A stretch of DNA of 64,000 bases, from contig JBMNMU010000001.1 of assembly GCA_050953505.1 (NCBI GenBank), positions 1 to 64,000 of the forward strand, read 5' to 3'. The stretch comes from JBMNMU01 sp050953505. GTDB taxonomy: Bacteria > Bacillota > Clostridia > Peptostreptococcales > Anaerovoracaceae. The position numbers were made by a program, and so were the translations under genes. The notes under the pieces were generated by a model that saw only the letters and a list, made by a program, of their open reading frames with translations, searched no databases and was not told where the DNA came from. Positions within the stretch are counted from its first letter, which is position 1. Every line of letters begins with the position of its first letter. Shown here piece by piece: positions 35,548 to 44,643 of this stretch.

Positions 35548-35867
35548 TGGCAAAAGACCGTGTCTATACAAGTAGTCAATATCGCACCGTGATCGACGAT
35601 ATGAAAAAGAAAGATGTACTCGGACTCAACATAGTTGAAGGAAAAGATGTATTTATGCTTGCAGTTGCTTTTGGTATTGACAACCCGACCCCGTTAAAAA
35701 ATAGAGTTGGACTTTTTCTCAATACAGCATTGAAAACCGCTGATAAAGCACTTATAGCCAGCGTTTGCTTATGCTAACCTAAAAGTGTACCACCATAATA
35801 ATTGAAAACTGGACCAACGTTAAAATATAATACCTTTTAAAGACATCTTTAAAAGGAGGAGTGGAGG

Positions 35868-37454
35868 TTGGTTAGGTTGGATCAAAAAGCAGAAATATTA
35901 ATGAGGTTTTTTAGAGATAATGAATCTCAGAGAAAGATAAGTAGCGATTTGCAGATATCCAGAACAACGGTAAGTAAGTATATTAACGAGGTGAGAGCTA
36001 AGTTTCAGGAATTAGATAAACTCAGTCTTGATGCAGATAAGAACAGAGAAAAGATACTACTCCTCATTGAAGAAATAGCTTCCAGGCCTAAGTATGATAC
36101 AAGTAGTAGGACAAAGATTAAACTAACTGGCGAAATTATCGATAGAATTAATGATCTAATGCTGGAAAATGATAAAAATAGAGCATTAGGAAGGCACAAA
36201 CAATTAATGAAAAAGATTGATATACACGAGAGACTTGTTGAGGAGGGCTACGATATCAGCTACCCTACCATATGTAATTACATACGTGAACATCATGAGC
36301 AAAAAGAAGCTTTTGTGCGACAAGAATACCTTCTAGGAGAAACAATCGAGTTCGACTGGGGAGAAGTAAAACTGACAATAGGAGATAAGGCTTCCACAGT
36401 GCAAATGGGGCTTTTAACTACAGCAAAGGGATCCTTTCATAGTTCAAAACTCTACCATAATCAAAAAATGGAAAACTTCCTCGATATGCATATTAAAGCA
36501 TTTAATAATATCGGTGGAATACACAGAGAGGTCGTCTATGATAATATGAAGCAAGCTGTAAAGAAATTTGTAGGAAAAAATGAGAAGGAAGCCACAGATG
36601 ATCTAATTAAGCTATCCATGTACTATGGCTTTAAATATAGATTTTGCAATGTTTGCAAGGGAAATGAAAAAGGCCATGTAGAAAGAGGTATAGAATTTAT
36701 CAGGAGGAAGGTATTTTCTAGCAGATCCAATTTTAAGACGCTGGAAGAAGCGAATGAGTTTCTCCAAGACAAATTAAAAGATTTGAACAATCGGAAAAGA
36801 AACTGGCTTGCAAATCAAAGCCCCGCAAATCTCCTTGAACAAGAAAAACCCTATCTCTTGCCATTAAAACCCGCCTTTGATGCATCTCGAAGGAAAGAAG
36901 CCAGAGTAAACAAGTATAGCGTGATAAATGTAGATCAAAACAAATACTCTGTACCTGACTATCTTGTTGGGAAATTTGTAAAGGTAAAGATTTATCCGGA
37001 AATAATAAAAATATTCTACAAAGACTTAAAGATAGCAGAGCATAAAAGATCTTATCTTAACCATCAATGGATAATAGATATAAATCACTTTGTTCATACA
37101 TTAAAAAAGAAGCCCGGAGCATTGCATTCTAGTGTTGGTAGACACCAGCTTTGTCCGGAGCTTCAAGAAATTTATCAAAAATATTATATCAATAATCCAA
37201 GAGATTTCATAGACCTATTAGAGCTGATCAAAGAAAAAGATTTAGAAAGCGTGACTTCTGCCATAAAGGAACTTAAGCGGATAAAAGAGGAACTAGTAAT
37301 TACAGAAAATATTAAAAACATAGTATACAAACTCCCTCAAGAAGATTTAAGACTTAATTCCAAAGATGTTGCAATATTAGAATCATCCATAAAACAAATT
37401 CAGGAATTAAATAATCTGTTTAATTTAAAATCGGCGGGGAGGTATGAAAATTGA
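35868..37454 (+). CDS. istA: IS21-family transposase IstA
   Basis: 528-aa DDE transposase. An N-terminal helix-turn-helix (QRKISSDLQISRTTVSKYINEV) is followed by the rve catalytic core with 'GETIEFDWGEVKLTIG' (first Asp), 'HREVVYDNMKQAVKKF' (second Asp) and 'GNEKGHVERGIEFIRRKVF' (Glu). The C-terminal beta domain includes 'KYSVPDYLVGKFVKVKIY'. The start is taken as TTG 35868, 8 bases after AGGAGG; a TTG at 35877 is an alternative. It overlaps istB by 4 bases. Confidence 0.93.
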   Translation: MVRLDQKAEILMRFFRDNESQRKISSDLQISRTTVSKYINEVRAKFQELDKLSLDADKNREKILLLIEEIASRPKYDTSSRTKIKLTGEIIDRINDLMLENDKNRALGRHKQLMKKIDIHERLVEEGYDISYPTICNYIREHHEQKEAFVRQEYLLGETIEFDWGEVKLTIGDKASTVQMGLLTTAKGSFHSSKLYHNQKMENFLDMHIKAFNNIGGIHREVVYDNMKQAVKKFVGKNEKEATDDLIKLSMYYGFKYRFCNVCKGNEKGHVERGIEFIRRKVFSSRSNFKTLEEANEFLQDKLKDLNNRKRNWLANQSPANLLEQEKPYLLPLKPAFDASRRKEARVNKYSVINVDQNKYSVPDYLVGKFVKVKIYPEIIKIFYKDLKIAEHKRSYLNHQWIIDINHFVHTLKKKPGALHSSVGRHQLCPELQEIYQKYYINNPRDFIDLLELIKEKDLESVTSAIKELKRIKEELVITENIKNIVYKLPQEDLRLNSKDVAILESSIKQIQELNNLFNLKSAGRYEN

Positions 37455-38209
37455 ATAATATACTACAGGAAATAAAGGGTTATGTCTCAGAGCTGAAAAT
37501 ACCAGGGGTGAACCAAGGACTAAAAATTAAAATAGAAGAAGCTTATCGGCAAAACCAATCATATGAAGAGTTCTTAAGAGATATCTTTTCTGAAGCTTAT
37601 GATATTAGGAAAGAGAATGGTAAGAAAAGTAGAATAAAAAATGCTAGATTTCCATACAAAAAATATCTTGACGAACTAAGGCTCGAATATCTTCCCGAAG
37701 ATGGCAGAAAGAGAATCAAAGAACTGAAAACCTTAAACTTCATAAAGGAAGGGCGAAATTTAATACTTGCAGGCAATCCGGGCACAGGCAAGACCCACAT
37801 ATCCATAGGACTTGGAATTGAAGCCTGCAATATGGGCTATAAAGTATATTTTTCAACGGTAGCATCTTTGATAAATGAGCTAAAAGAAACTAGAAGTGAG
37901 AAAAAACTATATACATTTGAAAAGAAGTTTGAAAAATATGATTTGATAATAGCCGATGAATTAGGCTACATTTCATTTGATAAGGATGGCAGTGAACTTC
38001 TCTTTACTTTTCTATCATTAAGAGCAGAAAGAAAATCAACAATAATAACGACCAACCTGTCATTTGATAGATGGAATGAAGTATTTAATGATGCCGTATT
38101 GACAGCAGCATTAATTGATAGAATGACCCATAACTCATACGTTATAAATATGAATGGCGATTCTTATAGAATAAAAGAGACAAAGGAGTGGTTAGATCAA
38201 GGCAATTAA
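37451..38209 (+). CDS. istB: IS21-family transposition helper ATPase IstB
   Basis: 252-aa AAA+ ATPase that helps IstA select target DNA. Walker A 'LILAGNPGTGKTHISIGLG' lies at about residue 108, Walker B 'DLIIADELGYISFDKDG' at about 168, and sensor-1-like 'STIITTNLSFDRWNEVF' at about 195. It is translationally coupled to istA. No disruption is seen, so the element may still be able to move. Confidence 0.95.
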   Translation: MNNILQEIKGYVSELKIPGVNQGLKIKIEEAYRQNQSYEEFLRDIFSEAYDIRKENGKKSRIKNARFPYKKYLDELRLEYLPEDGRKRIKELKTLNFIKEGRNLILAGNPGTGKTHISIGLGIEACNMGYKVYFSTVASLINELKETRSEKKLYTFEKKFEKYDLIIADELGYISFDKDGSELLFTFLSLRAERKSTIITTNLSFDRWNEVFNDAVLTAALIDRMTHNSYVINMNGDSYRIKETKEWLDQGN

Positions 38210-38653
38210 TTGTTATAAAGTGGACCAGTTTTCGATTAGAATATGGTACAGTTTTCAATTGACAAATACAGCGTTCTTCTCGGTACCGTTTCTGATGACT
38301 CAGACATAGACGCTTATGCTGATTGGGATCAGAGCACCGACTTGTGCGAGCAATGTGCAGAAACAGGGTATCAAGTTCTTCTGAAAAAGTATAACGACGC
38401 CGATTGCGATTCGGATTTGTTTGAACGTCGTCTCATAAAAGAACTTGAACTCCTCTATATGAAAAATGTAGAAAGCGATATCTGACAATTTATATCCCGG
38501 GAGGAAACAGCCATATAGAATGATATAATCACTATGAAAACGTGACAGCTTAATTTATGCTATTTCCTTGTCTGGTTGTACATGTAATAGGCAGAAATAT
38601 GCATACTTAGCTTGTATGCATGTCAGTTTACAATAGATAGGAAGTGAATAATA

Positions 38654-38825
38654 ATGGCATCGTTAGTTGAACAAATGACGGGGGTAACCATCTCTTCACC
38701 CTATTTTCCTAACGTTACTTCATTGGAACTTTTTCCGAAACACCCAAAGCCACCAAAAAATAACCGTGTAGCTCTATTATACGGTAAGAATGGAAGTGGC
38801 AAAAGCACCATAGCACAGGGTTTTC
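38654..38825 (+). pseudogene. AAA ATPase, N-terminal fragment, cut by second IS21-family element
   Basis: From ATG 38654 (AGGAAGTGA upstream) 57 codons remain before the element begins. They encode 'FPKHPKPPKNNRVALLYGKNGSGKSTIAQGF', a Walker A at about residues 42-51 of the RloC/SMC-type AAA proteins. The rest of the ATPase (Walker B and so on) is absent from the window. The gap 38486-38653 before it holds only an inverted repeat (ATGCATAC...GTATGCAT near 38597-38620) and no gene. Confidence 0.8.
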
Positions 38826-38953
38826 TGTATGTGTTACTCTAAAAACGGTCCACTTTTGAGGCAAAAACCGGCCGAAAAATGGTCCACTGTTTAATTCCAG
38901 ATCCGGATATGTGATACTTGTATCCGGAGGTGAAAAAAGGAGTGAAGGACTTA

Positions 38954-40432
38954 ATGGAGAAACACGCGATCATTCGACTAAAGCAGGAGGGGAATTCAAA
39001 CCGCAAAGTGGCAAAGATTCTAAGAATCAATCGAAAAACAGTAGCAAAGTACTGGAATGAATTTAATGAGACCATGGGAAAATTAAATGAAGAAGATGCA
39101 GATATAGCATTGCTGCAGGAGTCGATCGCATCCCCACCAAAATACGACTCGTCCACCAGGAAGGCGAATAAGTACACGCCTGAAATGGATAAGCTTTTGG
39201 ACAACATTTTGAAGCAAGAAGAAGAGAAGGATTCTCTCTTGGGAAACCACAAACAGAAGTTAACACATGCTCAAATACACCAGAAGATACGAGATGCGGG
39301 ACATGACATCGGAAAAACAACGATCTCCGATAAAATCAAGCAAAAAAGGGATAAGAGAAAAGAATGTTTTATCAAGCAACTTTACGATTTCGGGGACCGT
39401 TTAGAGTATGATTTTGGGGAGGCCAAGCTTGTAATCGGTGGCGCTGCCGGCACTTATCCTATGGCGGTTCTTTCTTCTCCGGCAGGTGAGTTCCGGTGGG
39501 CGTATCTTTACAAGAATCAGAAGCAGGATGTCTTTAATGATTCACATATTCGGTTCTTTGATATGGTTGGTGGCAGTTACAAAGAAGTTGCCTATGATAA
39601 TATGAAAAATGTAGTATCAAAATTCATAGGTAGAAATGAAAAGGAGCTGAATCCCAACCTGCTGCTCCTTGCAAACTATTACGGGTACCAAATAAATGTG
39701 ACAAACTGTTTCAAGGCAAATGAGAAAGGCCATGTTGAGAGCAGCGTCAAAATAATAAGAAACAAGGTTTTCGCCGAAAGGTACACTTTTTCAAGCTTTG
39801 AGGAAGCCTGCGAACACTTACAAGCCAAGCTGACCCAGCTGAATGCGAATAGTAAGATTGAGGAAGAGTCTAAGCATTTGTTGCCACGGCGACCCAAATT
39901 AGAAATCGGCAAGATTCATCTGCAAAAGGTCAACACTTACAGCTTCGTTCAGATTGAAAAAAACTTTTATTCGGTGCCCGATTATCTCGTTGGGCGTGAC
40001 GTTCTAACCAGAACCTATGTGGACAAAGTCAATATCTACTCGAACAATCAATTTGTGTGCAGCCATAAGAAAGTAGATGGGGTTAATGAAGTAAGTATTG
40101 ATATCAGGCACTACTTAAGTTCATTAACCAAGAAACCAGGAGCTTTAAGAAACTCTCTGGCTCTTAAAAGCCTACCAGAGCTTAAATCCATCTACGATAG
40201 ACATTTTACCGCAAATCCAAGAAAATTTATAGAGCTGATGATAGAAAACAAGGAGAAAAGCATAGAAGAGCTTATCGAAGTGTTTAAGTCGTACGACCTT
40301 TTCTCCGACAATGTAATCCCGATTGATAGCCTCCCCTCCCAGGATCTCATTAACAAAAAGGCACGGCAGCAGATAGGAAAATACAACAACCTCTGCGTCG
40401 CATTTAATAGGGAGGTGCAGGATGGAAATTAA
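38954..40432 (+). CDS. istA: IS21-family transposase IstA (second element)
   Basis: 492-aa transposase from ATG 38954 (MEKHAIIRLKQEGNSNRKVA), with GGAG about 11 bases upstream; the frame is open to TTG 38918. A helix-turn-helix (NRKVAKILRINRKTVAKYW) precedes the catalytic core: 'DRLEYDFGEAKLVIG', 'KEVAYDNMKNVVSKF' and 'ANEKGHVESSVKIIRNKVF' supply the D, D and E. 'NFYSVPDYLVGRDVLTRTY' marks the C-terminal domain. It overlaps istB by 11 bases. Confidence 0.93.
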   Translation: MEKHAIIRLKQEGNSNRKVAKILRINRKTVAKYWNEFNETMGKLNEEDADIALLQESIASPPKYDSSTRKANKYTPEMDKLLDNILKQEEEKDSLLGNHKQKLTHAQIHQKIRDAGHDIGKTTISDKIKQKRDKRKECFIKQLYDFGDRLEYDFGEAKLVIGGAAGTYPMAVLSSPAGEFRWAYLYKNQKQDVFNDSHIRFFDMVGGSYKEVAYDNMKNVVSKFIGRNEKELNPNLLLLANYYGYQINVTNCFKANEKGHVESSVKIIRNKVFAERYTFSSFEEACEHLQAKLTQLNANSKIEEESKHLLPRRPKLEIGKIHLQKVNTYSFVQIEKNFYSVPDYLVGRDVLTRTYVDKVNIYSNNQFVCSHKKVDGVNEVSIDIRHYLSSLTKKPGALRNSLALKSLPELKSIYDRHFTANPRKFIELMIENKEKSIEELIEVFKSYDLFSDNVIPIDSLPSQDLINKKARQQIGKYNNLCVAFNREVQDGN

Positions 40433-41186
40433 AGAAATGGCATCAGTACTCAAGTTGTCCTACATAAGAGAACATCATGATCTCCTTCTCAATGAAGCAA
40501 CCCATTTGGATCTGAGTCACAAAGACTTTCTATCTATGACACTGGAGCGAGAGATGGAGAGACGCAACCAGAACGGGGTCAACAGAAGGATAAGAAAAGC
40601 AAAGTTTCCGGTACGAAAATATATGGAAGATTTCGTCAAGGAAAAATACGAGCCTGAAGTCAGACGAAAATTTGCAGAAATCGAAACGATGCAGTTTGTG
40701 GATAACAAGGAGAATATCATTCTGATTGGTATCCCGGGAAGTGGCAAAACACATTATGCAACAGCCATCGGTATTAAGGCGTGCATCGAAGGAAAGAGCG
40801 TCCTCTTCTCTTCGGTGCCCAATCTGGTCATCGAATTAAAAGAAGCAATGAGCTTAAATCAAATCACAAACTACAAGAAAAAATTTGAAAAATATGATCT
40901 TGTGATTCTCGATGAACTCGGCTACATCTCCTTTGACAAAGAAGGCTGTGAGATCCTCTTTAACCTTTTATCGAACCGAAATGACAAGGGATCCATCATT
41001 ATCACTACCAACCTCACATTTGATCGCTGGGAGGAGGTTTTCAAGGATACCATGCTAACAGGCGCAATAGTAGATAGACTGGCCCACAAGGCTCATATTT
41101 TGGATATGTCTATAGAAGTCAGCTACCGGTTGGAGGAAACCTTGAATTGGCTGAAAAGACCTATACGTGAAGTCGCAGAATCTTAA
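40422..41186 (+). CDS. istB: IS21-family helper ATPase IstB (second element)
   Basis: 254-aa AAA+ protein with Walker A 'IILIGIPGSGKTHYATAIG' (about residue 104), Walker B 'DLVILDELGYISFDKEG' (about 164) and 'GSIIITTNLTFDRWEEVF'. It is clearly homologous to the IstB of the first element but diverged across its whole length, so the two elements arrived separately rather than by local duplication. The gene is intact. Confidence 0.95.
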   Translation: MEIKEMASVLKLSYIREHHDLLLNEATHLDLSHKDFLSMTLEREMERRNQNGVNRRIRKAKFPVRKYMEDFVKEKYEPEVRRKFAEIETMQFVDNKENIILIGIPGSGKTHYATAIGIKACIEGKSVLFSSVPNLVIELKEAMSLNQITNYKKKFEKYDLVILDELGYISFDKEGCEILFNLLSNRNDKGSIIITTNLTFDRWEEVFKDTMLTGAIVDRLAHKAHILDMSIEVSYRLEETLNWLKRPIREVAES

Positions 41187-41245
41187 GCGGAAAGTGGACC
41201 GTTTTTCAACCGGATAAGTGGACCGTTTTTGGGTTGACAAATACA

Positions 41246-41631
41246 GCTACCAGATGTATAAAATGTTTAGCAATACACCCACGATTCCGAGAAAGGCACA
41301 GCAAGCAATTACTCAACAAGAAACTGGTGATATTACAGAACTCAAGATTGGAAAGCTGGCACAGATCGTTTTGAAAAAGATGCTCGAAGATGGTGCTGCC
41401 AGCGAAGAAGAAGTTGCTTTGATGCAAACTGTAAATTATAGTAAGCAGTTCTTCGATCTTCAATTTCCACTCCTTGTGAAAGCGGGCAGCGAATTCGATT
41501 CTATTCGTTATTACGCAAAACCGCTCACCATTCGAGGGGTGTCGTATCATCTCTGCTCGCAATGGTATGAGACAACGGCTAATAATGATAGACCATACCT
41601 TCTTAGTTGGATTGAAAGCCATAAAAAATAA
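41246..41631 (+). pseudogene. C-terminal coding fragment right of the second IS21-family element
   Basis: An open frame continues out of the element for about 128 codons: 'YQMYKMFSNTPTIPRKAQQAITQQETGDITEL...' to 'YHLCSQWYETTANNDRPYLLSWIESHKK'. It has no start of its own outside the element. The sequence does not look like the missing part of the AAA ATPase on the left, although the two fragments would be in the same frame if the element were removed. It is probably the tail of a different island gene whose front was lost. Confidence 0.7.
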
Positions 41632-41666
41632 AAAATTAATTTTTAATAGCGCGGGAGGGATAAAAA

Positions 41667-42653
41667 ATGTATAGGCATCAGGAGGAGCGTTCCATAGAAT
41701 CTATATGTTACGAACAAGAGCACATTGATAAGGTGCTTGATGCAATTAAAGCGAAGTTTAAAGATTATTTTAATGACTTCATAATGCTTGAAGCAGGCTA
41801 TGCTGTCTCTGAAAAGGATATTCAAAAAATAGCATCTAAGCTGGGTGTCCAGCGTGTTAAGGCAAAGAAAGATACTGATATATCCAATAAATTTAAGAAC
41901 ATTATTATAGAGTCTTTAGATGACTTTGAAAAAGATAGAGATAAATATGTAGCCATATTTGATGAGCAAGCCCTTGAAGAATATGAAGACGACCCTCAAT
42001 ATTTTAAATCAACTGTCCTCAAAAATGAGTGCCCAATTATTCACTCAACAATACATAATAAACGAGCTAAGGAACTCGATAAATATCGTTATGAATTCAA
42101 TATTTCAGATCCAAATGAATTGTTAACTGTGGTAAGCAATTTATATGATTTTGCAGAAGAATATTATAATAATTTTTACGAAGAAGACACATATGACGGT
42201 ATTAAGAATTTTAAGGATTTGCAGGTTGGCGATTTGGATACAGAGGATTATATAGTGTATGGTGTTATTGGCGGCGGCATAAAAAGTCATATGCTATATA
42301 AGGTTTATCCTTCTGTTTTCCCCAATAGGAGCAGGGATGCAATATGGGCTCTTTGGTATCTTACTGATAAAAAGACATTTGACTGTAAACAGGACTCTGA
42401 ATTTTTAATGATTGATGTTGAAAAGAGTGTGACGCAGCAAAATTATTTTTATCCGTATGAGCTATTCGCCTTTTATGCTCATCAGATATTCCAGATGCTA
42501 AAGCAAGAAGCAGATGGGAACAATGTTCACTTAGACCCTGAGAATCGATATATCATAGTAGATGCATTCTTAAGTTTTATAGCTGAACAACATGATGAAG
42601 AAATTTCCTTCTTAAAACAGCAAATTAAGGATGGAGGGTTTGGTTTTGCTTAA
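41667..42653 (+). CDS. Unknown protein coupled to RecQ-like helicase, 328 aa
   Basis: Starts at ATG 41667 with GGGAGG upstream and overlaps the following helicase gene by 8 bases. Residues 45-75 have a possible DNA-binding helical segment ('VSEKDIQKIASKLGVQRVKAKKDTD'). The rest is acidic and helical ('DEQALEEYEDDPQYFKS', 'LYDFAEEYYNNFYEEDTYDG'), with 'IVYGVIGGGIKSHMLYKVYPSVFPNRSRDAIWALWYLTDKKTFDCKQDSEFLMI' as the most ordered part. No family recognised. Gene coupling suggests that it works with the helicase. Confidence 0.75.
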   Translation: MYRHQEERSIESICYEQEHIDKVLDAIKAKFKDYFNDFIMLEAGYAVSEKDIQKIASKLGVQRVKAKKDTDISNKFKNIIIESLDDFEKDRDKYVAIFDEQALEEYEDDPQYFKSTVLKNECPIIHSTIHNKRAKELDKYRYEFNISDPNELLTVVSNLYDFAEEYYNNFYEEDTYDGIKNFKDLQVGDLDTEDYIVYGVIGGGIKSHMLYKVYPSVFPNRSRDAIWALWYLTDKKTFDCKQDSEFLMIDVEKSVTQQNYFYPYELFAFYAHQIFQMLKQEADGNNVHLDPENRYIIVDAFLSFIAEQHDEEISFLKQQIKDGGFGFA

Positions 42654-44643
42654 TATTGATGCAACTTTTAATGAAAGCTTTCCCAAGCTTGCCAAGCAGT
42701 TTGAAGAGAATAATTATGCTATTAAAGACTTTCAAAGAACGGTTATAGCAAATATTGCCGAAAAAGATAATACGCTTTGTATAATGCCGACAGGGGGAGG
42801 AAAATCCCTTATATACTGGTTATCTGGGGTTATATTAGGCGGCATTACTATTGTAATTTCACCATTGATAGCTCTTATCGATGAACAGTCTGAGAAGATT
42901 GCTGAACAAGGCTTTGAAGTTCTTACCATTCATGGTGGCATGGATTCAGCCAAGCAGGCTAAAGTCCTGGTTGACTTTGCAAATAGGGTGATAAACCCAA
43001 AATTCATCTTTGTTAGTCCTGAAAAGATTGCTACTGATGGGCTTTTTGAGCACTGCATAAAGGAACGAAAAAATGAAATTACAATGCTTGCAATAGATGA
43101 AGTTCATTGCGTTAGCCAATGGGGTACCAGCTTTCGACCTTTTTATAAAAGGATTCCAGATTTTTTTGATTGTGTTTATGGAGTTGATGGTAAAAAACCA
43201 AAGATACTCGCTTTAACTGCAACATTAAACCCTAAAGAGGTTGTTGATATTTGCAGAGAATTTAAAATTGATAAAACAAATATCATAAGAGATAATTTGC
43301 TTATGCGAGCTGAGATTTCTCTCAAAATACTGCAGTTTAACAATGAAAATGATAAAGAAGAAAAACTGTGGGATATAATCAAAATCCACAAGAATGAAAA
43401 AATCTTGATCTATGTATACCGGATAGGCAGTGAGCGAGGGGTTGAAAAACTTGCAGATAAAGCCAATGAAAAAGGATATAAGTCTGTTTGCTTTCATGGA
43501 GAGATGTTAGCCGGTGAAAGAAAAGAGATTATTGATAGATATAAAAACAACGAAATCAATGTAGTATTTGCAACAAATGCATTTGGAATGGGAATTGACA
43601 TTCCAGACATAAGGGTTGTTGTTCATTTTATGATTCCGGAGTCCGTTGAGCAATATTATCAAGAAATCGGAAGAGCAGCCCGTGATGGCAGTGTTGCGAA
43701 TGCGTATTTGTTATACAGCAATAAGAATATTGATGTTAAAAGGAAATACTTTATCGATGGCTCATTCCCGAAAGCAGAAAAAATTATTGATACATATAAG
43801 AAAATTTCAAAGCAGGGCCTTGGCTTGCATACATTACCGTATTTTGAAGATGAAGAGGTCCAGTTATGCTTACCATACTATTTAAGTAGTGAAGTGCTCA
43901 GAATAATCTGTAAAGGTTTTTCCGATTTAAAATGCCTTAAAAATATAGAAGATAAAGAACTTGCTACTATTGTAGAATCAACAAAAACGAAAAATCTAAT
44001 TTCCACTGTCAAAAAATCAGGTGTTGATGTAAAAGAAATAGTTACTAAGGTTTATGACTGTGTTGTAAAAGGCAAATTGGCTATGACCAAACCTTTGGAC
44101 AGAAGACTTATAGTCGATGTTATTGAAGATAATATTTCCGAAGAAAAGATGCAATTTATCCAAGATTCAATCGATGAAAAGCGTGTGTACAAGCATGGCT
44201 TACTTGATTATTTAGTGTTTTTGATTGGAGAAACGACATCTTCCAACGAGCTCCACCAAGAAATAGCCAAGTACCTGGGAGTTGATAAACACACGCTTAA
44301 TAGAATTTATTCTACTTCAAACGGCGATAAGGTCAGGAGCAAATCTGAAGTTATTATTGCAAATCTTCTGGCCCAACATGGTATTAAATATCAATATGAA
44401 AAAAAGCTTGAATATGGGTCTGGAAAATGGATTGAGCCTGATTTTACAATTATCCTACCAAATGGAAAAGAGATTTACTGGGAACATCTTGGTATGCTTG
44501 GTGTTGAGAGTTATGATAAAAGATGGCTTGAAAAGCAGGATATATATGAAAGACACTTTGCAGACAGCCTTGTTGTTACTTATGAAGGTGCCAATATATC
44601 AAATAATGCATTAAAGCTAATTGAAGAATTAAAAAGGTTCTGA
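42646..44643 (+). CDS. RecQ-type helicase fused to PD-(D/E)XK-like nuclease domain
   Basis: About 665 aa. The start is taken as TTG 42646, 7 bases after GGAGGG; an in-frame ATG at 42631 would put that site inside the gene. Helicase motifs: 'CIMPTGGGKSLIYW' (Walker A, residues 47-54), 'LAIDEVHCVSQWG' (DEVH, about 151), 'ALTATLNPKE', 'FATNAFGMGIDIPDIRVVVHF' and 'YYQEIGRAARDG', all RecQ-like. The C-terminal part (about 560-640) has 'VRSKSEVIIANLLAQHGIKYQYEKKL', 'EPDFTIILPNGKEIYWEHLGM' and 'RWLEKQDIYERH', a PD-(D/E)XK-like layout. There is no RQC/HRDC pair typical of housekeeping RecQ. It is a likely defence or repair enzyme. Confidence 0.88.
   Translation: MLNIDATFNESFPKLAKQFEENNYAIKDFQRTVIANIAEKDNTLCIMPTGGGKSLIYWLSGVILGGITIVISPLIALIDEQSEKIAEQGFEVLTIHGGMDSAKQAKVLVDFANRVINPKFIFVSPEKIATDGLFEHCIKERKNEITMLAIDEVHCVSQWGTSFRPFYKRIPDFFDCVYGVDGKKPKILALTATLNPKEVVDICREFKIDKTNIIRDNLLMRAEISLKILQFNNENDKEEKLWDIIKIHKNEKILIYVYRIGSERGVEKLADKANEKGYKSVCFHGEMLAGERKEIIDRYKNNEINVVFATNAFGMGIDIPDIRVVVHFMIPESVEQYYQEIGRAARDGSVANAYLLYSNKNIDVKRKYFIDGSFPKAEKIIDTYKKISKQGLGLHTLPYFEDEEVQLCLPYYLSSEVLRIICKGFSDLKCLKNIEDKELATIVESTKTKNLISTVKKSGVDVKEIVTKVYDCVVKGKLAMTKPLDRRLIVDVIEDNISEEKMQFIQDSIDEKRVYKHGLLDYLVFLIGETTSSNELHQEIAKYLGVDKHTLNRIYSTSNGDKVRSKSEVIIANLLAQHGIKYQYEKKLEYGSGKWIEPDFTIILPNGKEIYWEHLGMLGVESYDKRWLEKQDIYERHFADSLVVTYEGANISNNALKLIEELKRF

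Larger units (their letters stand above)
35766..38270 (+). mobile_element. IS21-family insertion sequence, intact, 2505 bp
   Basis: The element begins TGCTTATGCTAACC and ends TTGACAAATACA (5'-TG...CA-3' ends). The outer 27 bases of both ends align imperfectly, with a shared inner TGTACCA. Further copies of a TTGAAAACTG(G/T)ACC-like internal repeat lie near both ends. It is flanked by a 5-bp direct repeat GCGTT (35761-35765 and 38271-38275). It carries istA and istB in overlapping order. Confidence 0.9.
35547..38485 (+). pseudogene. 142-aa defence-operon protein split by IS21-family insertion
   Basis: The 5' part (35547-35765, 73 codons) and 3' part (38276-38485) rejoin in frame when the element and one copy of the GCGTT duplication are removed. 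The restored junction reads ...ALIASV-LLGTVSDDSD.... The 142-aa product has an N-terminal 'YTSSQYRTVIDDMKKKDVLGLNIVEGKDVFMLAVAFGI' and an acidic C-terminal half with two Cys (DLCEQCAETGYQVL). It may be a small partner of the DndD-like ATPase, in the place DndE holds in dnd loci, but it is not clearly homologous. As found, translation would stop at 35777 inside the element. Confidence 0.88.
38826..41245 (+). mobile_element. Second IS21-family element, 2420 bp, without target duplication
   Basis: The ends are TGTATGTGTTACTCTAAAAA on the left and, read inward on the other strand, TGTATTTGTCAACCCAAAAA on the right. Both continue into CGGTCCACTT, and a CGGTCCACTT-like repeat recurs inside each end. 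The transposase differs clearly from that of the first element, but the right terminus (TTGACAAATACA) is the same. The bases next to the ends (GTTTTC at left, GCTACC at right) do not form a duplication. Confidence 0.88.
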
